Assembly (NCBI GenBank): GCA_964599235.1
Contig: CAZRDX010000018.1
Span: 1 to 64,000 of the forward strand
Length of the DNA stretch: 64,000 bases
Source: DRPN01 sp964599235
GTDB lineage: Bacteria > Bacteroidota > Bacteroidia > Bacteroidales > VadinHA17
Reading direction: 5' to 3'
Below the pieces are notes generated by a model. It ran no database searches, was not told the origin of the DNA, and was given only the letters and a program-made list of their open reading frames with translations. Positions within the stretch are counted from its first letter, which is position 1; every line of letters begins with the position of its first letter. Made by a program: the position numbers and the translations under genes. Shown in pieces: positions 8,622 to 17,800 of this stretch.

Positions 8622-11120
8622 ATGTTGATGTATTTTCTGAGATGCTCATTTGTCGTCCTCAAATTCCCCGGCACCATCTTGTTTCTGATCGTACTGTTGT
8701 CCTTTTTCGCAGGGCCGCATCTTCAGGCTCAGGAATCTTCAGTATCCATCAATCATCAGGGAAAGGACCACACTCAGCTCAAGCATGCCTGGACAGCGCA
8801 GTGGATCACTCACCCCCGAGCCTCAACGCTCGATTATGGGGTTTTCCTTTTCAGAAAAGACTTTGATCTCAACGAACTACCGGATTCGTTCATGATCTAC
8901 ATTTCTGCCGACAACCGTTACCGGCTTTACGTAAACGGGACCTTTGTCTGTGAAGGTCCTGCCGAAGGTGACCTGCTCAACTGGCGTTATGAGACGCTTG
9001 ATCTGGTTCCCTATCTACATCGCGGGAAGAATACACTGGCCGTGGCCGTGATCAATTTCGGAGAATACCGCAAGGCCGCCCAACAGACTTTCCAGACAGC
9101 CCTGATCCTGCAAGGGGAAAAGGATCTTCCCGTGAATGTCAACACAGGCTCCATGACCTGGAAAGTGATCCGGGATGACGCATATGAGGACATCCCTTTT
9201 GTCAGCGATTCACTCGGTGCATATTATGCTGCCGGGCCGGGCGACCGGATGGATGCCTCGCTGCATCCTTGGGGGTGGCAGCTGCCCGGTTATGATGACT
9301 CCCTCTGGCTTACACCCAAGAAAGCAACGGTTGAGTTTGCGGTAGGAAGGGGGTTCCTTTACGGCAGCACATGGTTCCTGGTACCCCGCCGCATACCCCT
9401 GATGGAAAGGACCGTCCAGCGCTTTCCACGCATCGTCAGGGCCGAAGGCATCCGCCCATCCACAGCCTTCCTGGAGGGCACCGCCCCCCTGCGTATCGCA
9501 CCTCACCGCCGGGTCACCCTCTTGCTCGACCTCACCCGCCACTCCACCGGCTACCCTTCCCTGACCTGGAGCCGGGGCAGAGAGAGTCGGATCAGGATCA
9601 CCTATGCCGAGGCCCTCTACAAGACCGATGAGACCCCGAAAATGGTTACTGATGGCAACCTTATCTACTATGACCTGAAAGGAGACCGCAACAATACAAG
9701 GAACAAGGAGATCCGGGGCATCTACGACATCCTCCTGCCCGACGGCGGCGTGCATCGTCTTTTCATCCCCTGGGGAAGAAGGACGCTTCGTTTTGTTCAG
9801 ATGGATATCATCACGGCTGAAGAACCGCTGGTCCTGGAAGACTACCATATGGTCCGGACCGTCTATCCTTTCCGCGAAAAAGCCCATTTCGAGAGCAACG
9901 ACTCCCTGCTGACCCGTATCTGGGAGGTGGCCTGGCGGACGATCCGTAACTCTTCGGCTGAAACTTACATGGATCCTTATTTCGAACAGTTGCAATATAT
10001 CGGGGACACCCGCATCGAGGCTCTGGTCTCGCTGTACGTTTCCGGTGATGACCGCCTGATGCGCAAGGCTTTGCGTCAGTTCAACGATTCACGCCTCCCC
10101 AACGGCCTCACCCAGAGCCGCTACCCCGCCTACATCACCCAGGTGATCCCCACCTACTCCCTTCTGTGGATCGACATGGTCCACGACTACTACATGCTGC
10201 GTGACGACGACGCCCTCATCAGCTCTTTCCTTCCGGGGATCCGGGATGTGCTGGGATGGTTCATCAGACATATCGACGAAAGAATGGCCATGCTCACCGG
10301 ACTGGAGTGGTGGAATTTCACCGATTGGACCGAGGGATTTCAGAACGGTATACCACCCGGTGCCGACGACGGCTACTCGGCCAACGTCACCCTCCAGCTG
10401 GTGCTGGCCCTGCAGAACGCTGCCGAACTGTTCGATCATTTCGGAAAACAGGATGAAGCGGAAAAATACCGCACCCTCGCTTCGTCCCTTATCCGGGGTG
10501 TGTATCATCATTGTTATGATGCCGGAAAAGGACTTTTTGCCGAAACACCCGAGAAAAGGATCTTCTCTCAGCATACGAACATCTGGGCCATTCTCACAAA
10601 TGCTTTGCCCCCTGAACAACAACCGGCGCTCATGCGGCATGTTCTCAGCGATACCAGCCTCATCCGGGCCTCCATCTATTTTCGTTTTTACCTTTTCCGT
10701 GCCCTGCAAAAAACAGGTATGGGAAATCACTACACCTCCCTTCTGGAGCCATGGGAAAGAATGTTGCGAAACGGGATGACCACTTTCGGGGAGACTGATC
10801 TCAGCCCACGTTCCGAATGCCACGGGTGGAGCGCCAGTCCCTGCTATGACATGCTGCATACCGTCGCCGGTATCGGGCCGGGATCACCAGGGTTCGCCAC
10901 CGTCATCATCCAGCCCAATCCCGGGAAACTCACCCGTTTCCGTGCCACTCTCCCCCATCCGGCCGGCATGATCACCGTAGATTACACACAAAAGAAAAGG
11001 GAAAAGGTCTCTTTTCTCATCACTCTTCCGGAAGAACTGGAAGGCGCCTTCCGGTACGGGGACACGACGGTACTGATCCATCCCGGAACACAAATACTGA
11101 ACCTGCAAAAAACGCCCTGA
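8622..11120 (+). CDS. GH78 alpha-L-rhamnosidase
   Basis: An 832-residue secreted enzyme that should release terminal alpha-L-rhamnose by inversion. I chose the ATG at 8622 because it starts a normal signal peptide (GTILFLIVLLSFFAG, cleavage after LQAQ). The longer frame from 8373 would put 83 unlikely residues in front. The N-terminal carbohydrate-binding-like domain shows WTAQWITHP and ADNRYRLYVNG. The (alpha/alpha)6 barrel begins near EVAWRTIRNSSAETYMDPYFEQ and includes GDTRIEAL, EWWNFTDWTEG and the late ECHGWSASP. The usual DCPQRDER stretch is replaced by MDPYFEQLQYIGDTR, which occurs in a GH78 subgroup. It lies 245 bases after the beta-helix protein on the same strand. Confidence 0.87.
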   Translation: MLMYFLRCSFVVLKFPGTILFLIVLLSFFAGPHLQAQESSVSINHQGKDHTQLKHAWTAQWITHPRASTLDYGVFLFRKDFDLNELPDSFMIYISADNRYRLYVNGTFVCEGPAEGDLLNWRYETLDLVPYLHRGKNTLAVAVINFGEYRKAAQQTFQTALILQGEKDLPVNVNTGSMTWKVIRDDAYEDIPFVSDSLGAYYAAGPGDRMDASLHPWGWQLPGYDDSLWLTPKKATVEFAVGRGFLYGSTWFLVPRRIPLMERTVQRFPRIVRAEGIRPSTAFLEGTAPLRIAPHRRVTLLLDLTRHSTGYPSLTWSRGRESRIRITYAEALYKTDETPKMVTDGNLIYYDLKGDRNNTRNKEIRGIYDILLPDGGVHRLFIPWGRRTLRFVQMDIITAEEPLVLEDYHMVRTVYPFREKAHFESNDSLLTRIWEVAWRTIRNSSAETYMDPYFEQLQYIGDTRIEALVSLYVSGDDRLMRKALRQFNDSRLPNGLTQSRYPAYITQVIPTYSLLWIDMVHDYYMLRDDDALISSFLPGIRDVLGWFIRHIDERMAMLTGLEWWNFTDWTEGFQNGIPPGADDGYSANVTLQLVLALQNAAELFDHFGKQDEAEKYRTLASSLIRGVYHHCYDAGKGLFAETPEKRIFSQHTNIWAILTNALPPEQQPALMRHVLSDTSLIRASIYFRFYLFRALQKTGMGNHYTSLLEPWERMLRNGMTTFGETDLSPRSECHGWSASPCYDMLHTVAGIGPGSPGFATVIIQPNPGKLTRFRATLPHPAGMITVDYTQKKREKVSFLITLPEELEGAFRYGDTTVLIHPGTQILNLQKTP

Positions 11121-11627
11121 TCCGTCTTCTCATTCTCAGACTTACCCTGCCTCGGTCAACAGTCCAGAGAGACGACGGACACCCGCTCACCGGCATGGAA
11201 GATCACGAGCAAGAGGAGCCCCGCCATCCCGACGAAGGATTCAATGCGAAAGATCCCCGTGCTTTGGCTCCTCGAACTGGCCGGACCCAGTCCCGAACAT
11301 CGTACAACCATGCCTGTCTCTCCGTACACCAGGAAGCTCGGAACTGCCTGTACAGACCCTTTTCCCGGATATCTGAGAAGAACGAGAATGATCATGGTTC
11401 ACTGAAAATCTGTCCAAAGAAACTCACGTTCCTCATCCGTTGCAACATGGAATACCAGGAGAGGAACATGAGCTTGCGGAACGAAGCAACCAGATATGAC
11501 AGAATCATCTGCATCCCCCGTATGCATTGACAGCGAACTTCCGACAGTTTATGAAAGAAAATGCCTTTTCTTTCGAATCCGTTCCATTAATGTCATTATA
11601 TTTAAAAATTTTCAAGACTTTACCATC
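11121..11627. other. Intergenic region, possible gene relic on the minus strand
   Basis: No intact gene fits here. The minus strand between 11395 and 11156 reads through a stretch with one hydrophobic helix (FVGMAGLLLLVIFHAG), which may be a scrap of a membrane protein, but no family could be recognised. The last 130 bases before the next ATG are AT-rich and probably hold its promoter. Confidence 0.35.
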
Positions 11628-13253
11628 ATGTCCGGGAAAGAACTGATACAAAAGGCCATGCGCCTGGAGAAGACCGAACGAACACCCTGGGTTCCTTTTG
11701 TGGGGGTTCACGGCGGCAAATTGCTGGGGCTGGATGCCACCACCTATCTAAGATCGGGTGAACATATCTTCAACGGTGTGTCGAAAGCTATCGAAGAATA
11801 CGACCCCGACGGCATCCCGGTGATCTTCGATCTGCAGGTAGAGGCCGAGGTGCTGGGGTGCGAGCTGATGTGGGCCGACGACAATCCGCCCTCCGTGGCA
11901 TCCCATCCTCTGAGTGAAGGCAAGAGTCTGGATGATCTCAGGGTCCCCACCCTCGACGATGGCCGCATCGGCATGATCATGGAGACCACACGTCGTTTGC
12001 GGGAGGCACATCCCGACATTGCCCTTTATGGTCTGATCACCGGGCCGTTCACCCTGGCCCTCCATCTGCTGGGCACCGACGTGTTCATCAAGATGATGGA
12101 AGACGAAGCCTACGTACACCGGGTCATGGAGTTCGGCAAGCAGGTGGGCATGTTCATGGCCGGTGAATACATCAGGAACGGCTGCGACGTCATCGCCCTC
12201 GTCGACCCGATGACGAGCCAGATCAGCCCCGAACAGTTCCGGCAGTTCGTCACCGCCCCGGCCACGGAGATCTTCGACTTCATCCGGCAGCGGGGAGCAC
12301 TCAGCTCCTTCTTCGTCTGCGGTTATGCCCAGCAAAACATTGAAGCCATGTGCGAGTGCCGTCCCGACAATGTCTCCATCGACGAGAATATCCCGCTCGA
12401 CTATGTGCGGGAGGTGGCCCTGCCGCGGGGGGTCAGTTTCGGCGGCAACATGAAGCTGACCGTCGTCCTGCTCATGGGCTCCCCCGAAGACTGCCAGGTG
12501 CATGCCCTGGAATGCCTCGACCAGGGAGGGGACCGGGGGTTCATCCTCGCCCCCGGCTGCGATCTGCCCATGGACACGCCGCCGGAAAACCTCAAAGCCG
12601 TCACGCAGCTGGTCAGAGACGACTACCAGCGCGAGGTGGTTCGCACCCTCATGGAGAATCAGCCGGATGAAGAGAAATTGCCCGACATGAGCGAATACGG
12701 CCAGACCGACAAGGTGATCGTCGACATCATCACACTGGCCTCCGAATCGTGCGCTCCCTGTAAATACATGGTGGATGCCGTAAAGAACGTAGCTCCCGAG
12801 TTCGAAGGCATCCTGGAATGGAGGGAACACTCCATCAAGAAAATGGAGGCGGTCAACTTCATGAACGCCCTGATGGTACGCAGCCTGCCTACCATCTGCA
12901 TCGACGGGAAGATCGCTTTCACCTCGAAGATCCCCCCACGCAGCGAACTGATACAGGCTATCCAGAACCGGATCAACGAAAAACTGAAACTGAAACTGAG
13001 CCAGAAACGGCCGGAACTGCTTCTCTTCACCACCAACGAGGAAGACGAAAAGAAACTGCACGAGGTCACCCGCGAAGCCATCATCGAACTGGGCGCCGAC
13101 GTGGACATCCGGCACATCACCGACGAGAAGGTCATACGAGCCTACGGCATCCACAAAACCCCCGCCGTGATGACCGTCAGCTACAAACTGAAGACCCAGG
13201 GACGCATCCCCTCGGTGGACGTGGTGAGGGAATGGATCAAAGAGGTGATGTAG
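11628..13253 (+). CDS. URO-D superfamily methyltransferase-like protein fused to two thioredoxin-like domains
   Basis: This 541-residue protein joins an MtaA-like URO-D domain (about 1-345) to a thioredoxin-like domain with a CxxC pair (Cys375, Cys378 in SCAPCKYM) and a second thioredoxin-like fold (about 460-541) with no CxxC. In the first domain FVCGYA holds Cys231 and ILAPGCDLPMDTPPEN holds Cys311. Both sit where zinc ligands sit in MtaA/MtbA methylcobalamin:thiol methyltransferases, but the usual His two residues before the first Cys is Phe. The ATG at 11628 gives the normal family start (SGKELIQKAMRLEKTERTP). A CobW GTPase follows after 48 bases. A methyl-transfer or thiol-redox role is inferred, not shown. 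Confidence 0.78.
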   Translation: MSGKELIQKAMRLEKTERTPWVPFVGVHGGKLLGLDATTYLRSGEHIFNGVSKAIEEYDPDGIPVIFDLQVEAEVLGCELMWADDNPPSVASHPLSEGKSLDDLRVPTLDDGRIGMIMETTRRLREAHPDIALYGLITGPFTLALHLLGTDVFIKMMEDEAYVHRVMEFGKQVGMFMAGEYIRNGCDVIALVDPMTSQISPEQFRQFVTAPATEIFDFIRQRGALSSFFVCGYAQQNIEAMCECRPDNVSIDENIPLDYVREVALPRGVSFGGNMKLTVVLLMGSPEDCQVHALECLDQGGDRGFILAPGCDLPMDTPPENLKAVTQLVRDDYQREVVRTLMENQPDEEKLPDMSEYGQTDKVIVDIITLASESCAPCKYMVDAVKNVAPEFEGILEWREHSIKKMEAVNFMNALMVRSLPTICIDGKIAFTSKIPPRSELIQAIQNRINEKLKLKLSQKRPELLLFTTNEEDEKKLHEVTREAIIELGADVDIRHITDEKVIRAYGIHKTPAVMTVSYKLKTQGRIPSVDVVREWIKEVM

Positions 13254-13301
13254 ACATACGGACAGTTCGGCTTTCAACCTTCGTTTTGATCCTACTGCAC
13301 C

Positions 13302-14231
13302 ATGGACAAGATACCTTTCTTCATTGTCACAGGCTTTTTGGGGGGAGGCAAGACCACCTTCCTGAAACATTTCCTGCACACTTTCTCCGGCCGTTACCGT
13401 ATCGGCGTGATCCAGAACGAGTTCGCTCCGGGACAGGTGGACGGCGCCGAGCTGCGACGCGAAGAGGAGGATTTTGAGTTGCTGGAGATCAACAAAGGCT
13501 CGGTTTTCTGTGTCTGTCTGCTGAACGATTTCACCCGATCGCTGAAAAGCTTCATCGAGAAATACCATCCCGACATCCTCCTGCTGGAAGCTTCCGGGCT
13601 GGCCGACCCTATCGCCGTGGCGGAGGTGCTGCAGGGACCCCAGCTTTTCCCTCTCCTCTACCTCGCTTACATCTGGACGATCGTCGATGCGGAGAACTTC
13701 GGCAAGACCTCCGCCATGACCACCCGTGTGGAACGGCAGGTCCGCGTAGCCGACAAGATCCTCATCAACAAGATCGACAAATACAAGGGACCGCTTGATC
13801 CCATTGTGGAGAAGCTCAGGGAGTGGAACCCCTTTGCCGGGATCGAGACCGTCACCTATGCCCGGACGCGTTTGGACGATCTGGAGGCGCTGCAGGAGCA
13901 TGTTCCCGTGGCGATGAAGAAAAAGGACGAACACAGGCGGTTCGACCCGCTCAACAAACCCGGCACCGGCACCGTGGCCCTGAAGACCACCCAACCCATC
14001 AGCCGGAAGAACCTGGAAGCGTTCATCCGGGAGATGTTGCCGCTTAGCTACCGTATCAAGGGCACCGTCAAACTCGACGACGGGAACTTCGTCTCCGTAC
14101 AGGCCGTAATGGGAGAGGTGGAATACAAGGACGCAGGCCCCCTGATGCAGCCTACCGAGCTGATCGCCATCGGCCCCGGCATCACGCCGAGAAGTTTCGG
14201 AAAACGGTTCCACACCTACCGGAAGAACTGA
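13302..14231 (+). CDS. CobW/COG0523 family G3E GTPase
   Basis: A 309-residue metal-chaperone-type GTPase. Walker A is GFLGGGKTT at residues 11-19. Next come EINKGSVFCVCL (a variant of the metal-binding CxCC motif), then LLLEASGLADP and the base-specificity motif NKID. The C-terminal region (VALKTTQPISRKNLEAF onward) is a CobW_C-like domain. Members of this group deliver zinc, cobalt or other metals to target enzymes, or act near cobalamin enzymes. The gene is 48 bases after the URO-D/thioredoxin fusion, in the same direction, so that protein is its likely client. Which metal is involved cannot be read from the sequence. Confidence 0.88.
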   Translation: MDKIPFFIVTGFLGGGKTTFLKHFLHTFSGRYRIGVIQNEFAPGQVDGAELRREEEDFELLEINKGSVFCVCLLNDFTRSLKSFIEKYHPDILLLEASGLADPIAVAEVLQGPQLFPLLYLAYIWTIVDAENFGKTSAMTTRVERQVRVADKILINKIDKYKGPLDPIVEKLREWNPFAGIETVTYARTRLDDLEALQEHVPVAMKKKDEHRRFDPLNKPGTGTVALKTTQPISRKNLEAFIREMLPLSYRIKGTVKLDDGNFVSVQAVMGEVEYKDAGPLMQPTELIAIGPGITPRSFGKRFHTYRKN

Positions 14232-14743
14232 CACAGGGATCTGCCCGGCAGAACAGCTTTTTCTTCCATCTTTTTCAGGATATTCAGGCTCTTCACGGAA
14301 GGATCTCATGAAACATCCTCTGGTCATGATTCACATGCCCGTCCTTTTTGTTCAACTTTTCTTTTTCCTTGCCCTGTTCCGGTCAGCTCAAGATCTCATG
14401 ATCGACCCGCCCGGCTGGAAAGTGGAAGAATCGTTCAACTGTGGGTACTCGCAACTAAAAATGGACATGCCCGCTCCCGGCCATTCCTGGCGAAAACCGT
14501 GGACAGCACTCCACCGTTCTTCCCCGTTTTTATCTTCTTATTCACACCTTTTCCTTTTTTCTCCTGTTTTACCCGTCAGAAAAAACTTCGTTCTATGACC
14601 TGGACGAGACAAAAAGGATAATGGATCAGAAAGGGCTGAATAAACCCTTTGTTTGACAAGGCAATAGACAGAAACCAAACCTCCAGAAAAAAAAGGATTT
14701 CAAGATTGTCTTTTCAGAATGCCCAACAAAAGAAAAATTCACT

Positions 14744-14751
14744 TAGCTTTG
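14744..14751 (+). promoter_or_regulatory. -7 box TAGCTTTG for the hybrid regulator gene
   Basis: Exact TAnnTTTG match upstream of the CCTAAA tract. Transcription from here would give a long leader that contains the repeat. Confidence 0.5.
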
Positions 14752-14759
14752 TATTGAAC

Positions 14760-14790
14760 AAAACCTAAACCTAAACCTAAACCTAAATCT
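14760..14790 (+). repeat. CCTAAA hexanucleotide tandem repeat
   Basis: Four to five copies of AACCTA/CCTAAA, the last one imperfect. It lies in the presumed leader of the regulator. Related AACCT/TTTAACC words occur before susC (about 19250-19272) and, in complement, after susD (24196-24220). Confidence 0.75.
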
Positions 14791-14899
14791 AACGCTGAAG
14801 CCAACTTTCAAAAAAAAACATGCCAGTAATTTAAAAACACCATACGGGAAGACGTTTCAGAATATTTCCGGGTTCGTATTACGGACCCTGAGTCTTCTG

Positions 14900-17800
14900 T
14901 TGGTGCTGGTTATTGCATACTCCTTTGCCCCTCCGGCGGAGGAAGAGGGAAATATTTTTTACAGGTGTGAAACAATATCCAATCTATCGTTCTCAAAAGT
15001 AACCGACATTTTTCAGGATCATATCGGTTATGTGTGGGTTGGCACGAATTACGGGCTCAATCGTTATGACGGTTATGAAGTGATAAAATATTTCAGGGAA
15101 GCAAACGACTCTTCCTCCTTGCCATCCGACAAGATCAATGCCGTTTATGAAGATCAAATGAGACATATTTGGGTCTCAACTTCTAAAGGACTTGCGTTGT
15201 ACGACCGGGTAAAAGATTGCTTTGTCCGATATGATGAGCTGACCGACCGGCAAAGTGTATATGGCATTTACGAAGAAAACGGAGAAGTATGGTTCTCCAC
15301 GGGCAACAACAGATTTTTAGTTTACAACCTCGGAAATAATAAATTCCTATGGAAGGAAATACGCACCCCGGAAAAAGATCGAAAGATCACCGCCCTGAAT
15401 ATTCGACGTTTTGATCAAACGAGATTCCTGCTCAACAACAATGGTCAAGAGTTATTGCTGTACGATAAGAATACGGGGAATACACGTCTTTTTTACAAGG
15501 ATCCAAACTCTCGTATTAGAAAAATAGAAGTACTCCAGGACAGGATCTATTGCCAAACTTCCAGAAAAGGGATTTTCGTCCTAAACAAGGAAGGAGATCT
15601 TATTCACAGAAAAAACCTGTCTCAAAAAAGCAGGGTGCTTTTTTTGGATCTGGAATACAACCCTCGGGAAAACAGCCTTTGGATCTCAACCGATGGTGAT
15701 GGAGTATATGTGTTGGACACTGCCCTGCGGGTGATCAGACATCTCTCCTCAGGCCCGACCTATAACGAGATTCTACCGGAGAATTCCATCACCAGAATTT
15801 TTTTCGGTAGCGGCAACAGCATTTGGTTGGGGACAGTTCGTTCCGGACTTCTCATGATCAGCCCTTCCAAATTAGAACGTTTCTGGTATCAGAAAGGGAA
15901 TGTCCTTGGATTGTCCAACAAAACTGTTTTGTGCTTTTTCGAAGACGAGGATCATCGTATCTGGATAGGAACAGATGGAGGGGGACTTGATCTTTTCAAT
16001 AAAAACACATATTCTTTCAAAAATTACAAATACGAACGTTTTGAAAAGATCATTTCCATCACCGGTTTTGATCAAGATCATCTCTTGATCTCTTCATTCG
16101 CTCAAGGATTATGGTTCTTTGACAAACGTAACGGGAAGGTTTTTCCTGCCCATGTTCATCCCCTGTTCAAAGATCTTACCATACCGGACCTTTCCCATTT
16201 GTTTCAAGACAGTAAAGGGAATATATGGGTCGGTCTTGAACATTCATTGCTGGTCATCAATAAGAAAAGAACGAGAAGAAAAGAATATACGGACAAGGAT
16301 CATCCGGAGCTGGAAGGGAAAAAAACCGTTTTCTTCATCGGTTATGAAGATCCTTTTAATACCATCTGGTTTGGATATTCAGATGGTTTGTACAGTTTTG
16401 ACATGAAGCACGAACGTTTCACGTTCCATGGGAGCATTGGAGAAATCCGGTCTATCGCCAGCTATGACGAGCATACCCTGATCCTGGCCGTTATACCTGA
16501 TGGGCTGGTTTACTTTGACAAAAACACGGGACATTTTAGGTCGTCCTCCCTCAAACGGGATCCCAAATACAAGCATGCGATCTTCTACAATGTGTTCGTT
16601 GACTCTTCAAAAAACATCTGGAGTGGTACCAGTCGAGGTTTGGTAAAGATCGTGCCGGAAGGAGATGTGGAAAAGATCTACGAATACCTGATGCCCAATA
16701 TCAGTCCCAAATTCGGGATCCTGTACAGCAGTGATCATATGTTATATGTAGGACTTGGCAACGGCTTTGTACGTTTCAACCCCGAAAAGATGATCGACAC
16801 CGACACCATCGTTCCCACTCCCGCTATCCTGAGAGTGGTCTATCAATATCTGAAAGGTAAAGAAACCGTCACAAAAGTGCTGGCCCGGGATGTTTTCCAG
16901 GGATACAGCCTTCGAGTCGACTTTCATCCGGCATCTTACAAGTTTTATTTCAACAATTTCTGCTTCAACAAAAAAGAGAACATTCAGTATCAATACAAAC
17001 TCGATCCTTATGAGAATACCTGGAACACCACCTACACACCCGGAGTGGAATATCTTAATCTTCCTCCGGGGAATTATGTTTTCAGGGTCAAAGCGCTCGA
17101 CAAGAACCATGTTCCCTCAAACGAGAACAAGATTTTCCTAACGGTCCTGCCTCCCTGGTGGAAAACTCCATGGTTTTTTGCACTGGTGTTCTTTATCACT
17201 ATCTCCATCATGATAGGCATATGGCACATAACTCTGGCCCGTGCCAAGCTAAAAAACCAGCTGTTCCATGAACAAGAGATGAACCAAATGAAGTTAAGGT
17301 TCTTCACCAACATCACTCATGAGTTGAAGACCCTCCTGACTTTGATATATAGCCCCCTGAAGAAACTCGGATCCGGAGAACGGACATTGCAAGATTTCAA
17401 CATGCAATTGCCATTCCTTTTCCGCAATGTTCAGAAGCTCAAGAATTTATTGGATCAGTTACTGGAATTCAGAAAAGCCGAGATGGAGGTGCTTAGTGTC
17501 CAGAAAGAGCGAAGGGAACTTATCAGGGATGTCAAAGAGATCATCGACCACTTTTTGTTCGAAGCCTCCCAGGAAAATAAAACCCTTCGTCTGGAGACCA
17601 CATTGTCATCATTGGAGTGCTTCTATGACCCGGACAAACTTTCCAAGATTTTGTTCAATCTGATCTCAAACGCCATCAAGTTCACCCGTCCAGGCGGTAT
17701 GATAACGGTCCGGGTCGACCTTATTAAAAAAGAGAATCTCATCAAGATAGAAGTGAAAGACAACGGAACAGGGATACCTCCTGAAAACTTGGAAAGAATC

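Larger units (their letters stand above)
14232..14819. other. Long intergenic region with a possible dead secreted-protein gene
   Basis: At 14308-14598 a plus-strand frame begins with a signal-peptide-like stretch (MPVLFVQLFFFLALF) but the rest has no recognisable fold, so it is probably a relic or chance. The downstream half is AT-rich and holds the regulator promoter box and a CCTAAA tract. Confidence 0.4.

Noticed and set aside
11195..11530. Plus-strand gene of 111 codons between GH78 and the URO-D fusion
   Set aside because: The product has no recognisable fold, poor composition and no promoter or start context.
11748..14327. Long antisense open frame of 859 codons opposite the URO-D fusion and CobW genes
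   Set aside because: It mirrors the GC-rich codon pattern of two well-supported genes, has no family signature, and spans both genes and the gap between them.
14760..14790. Telomere-like repeat or replication origin
   Set aside because: Only four to five short copies within a gene leader; nothing else suggests a chromosome end or origin.
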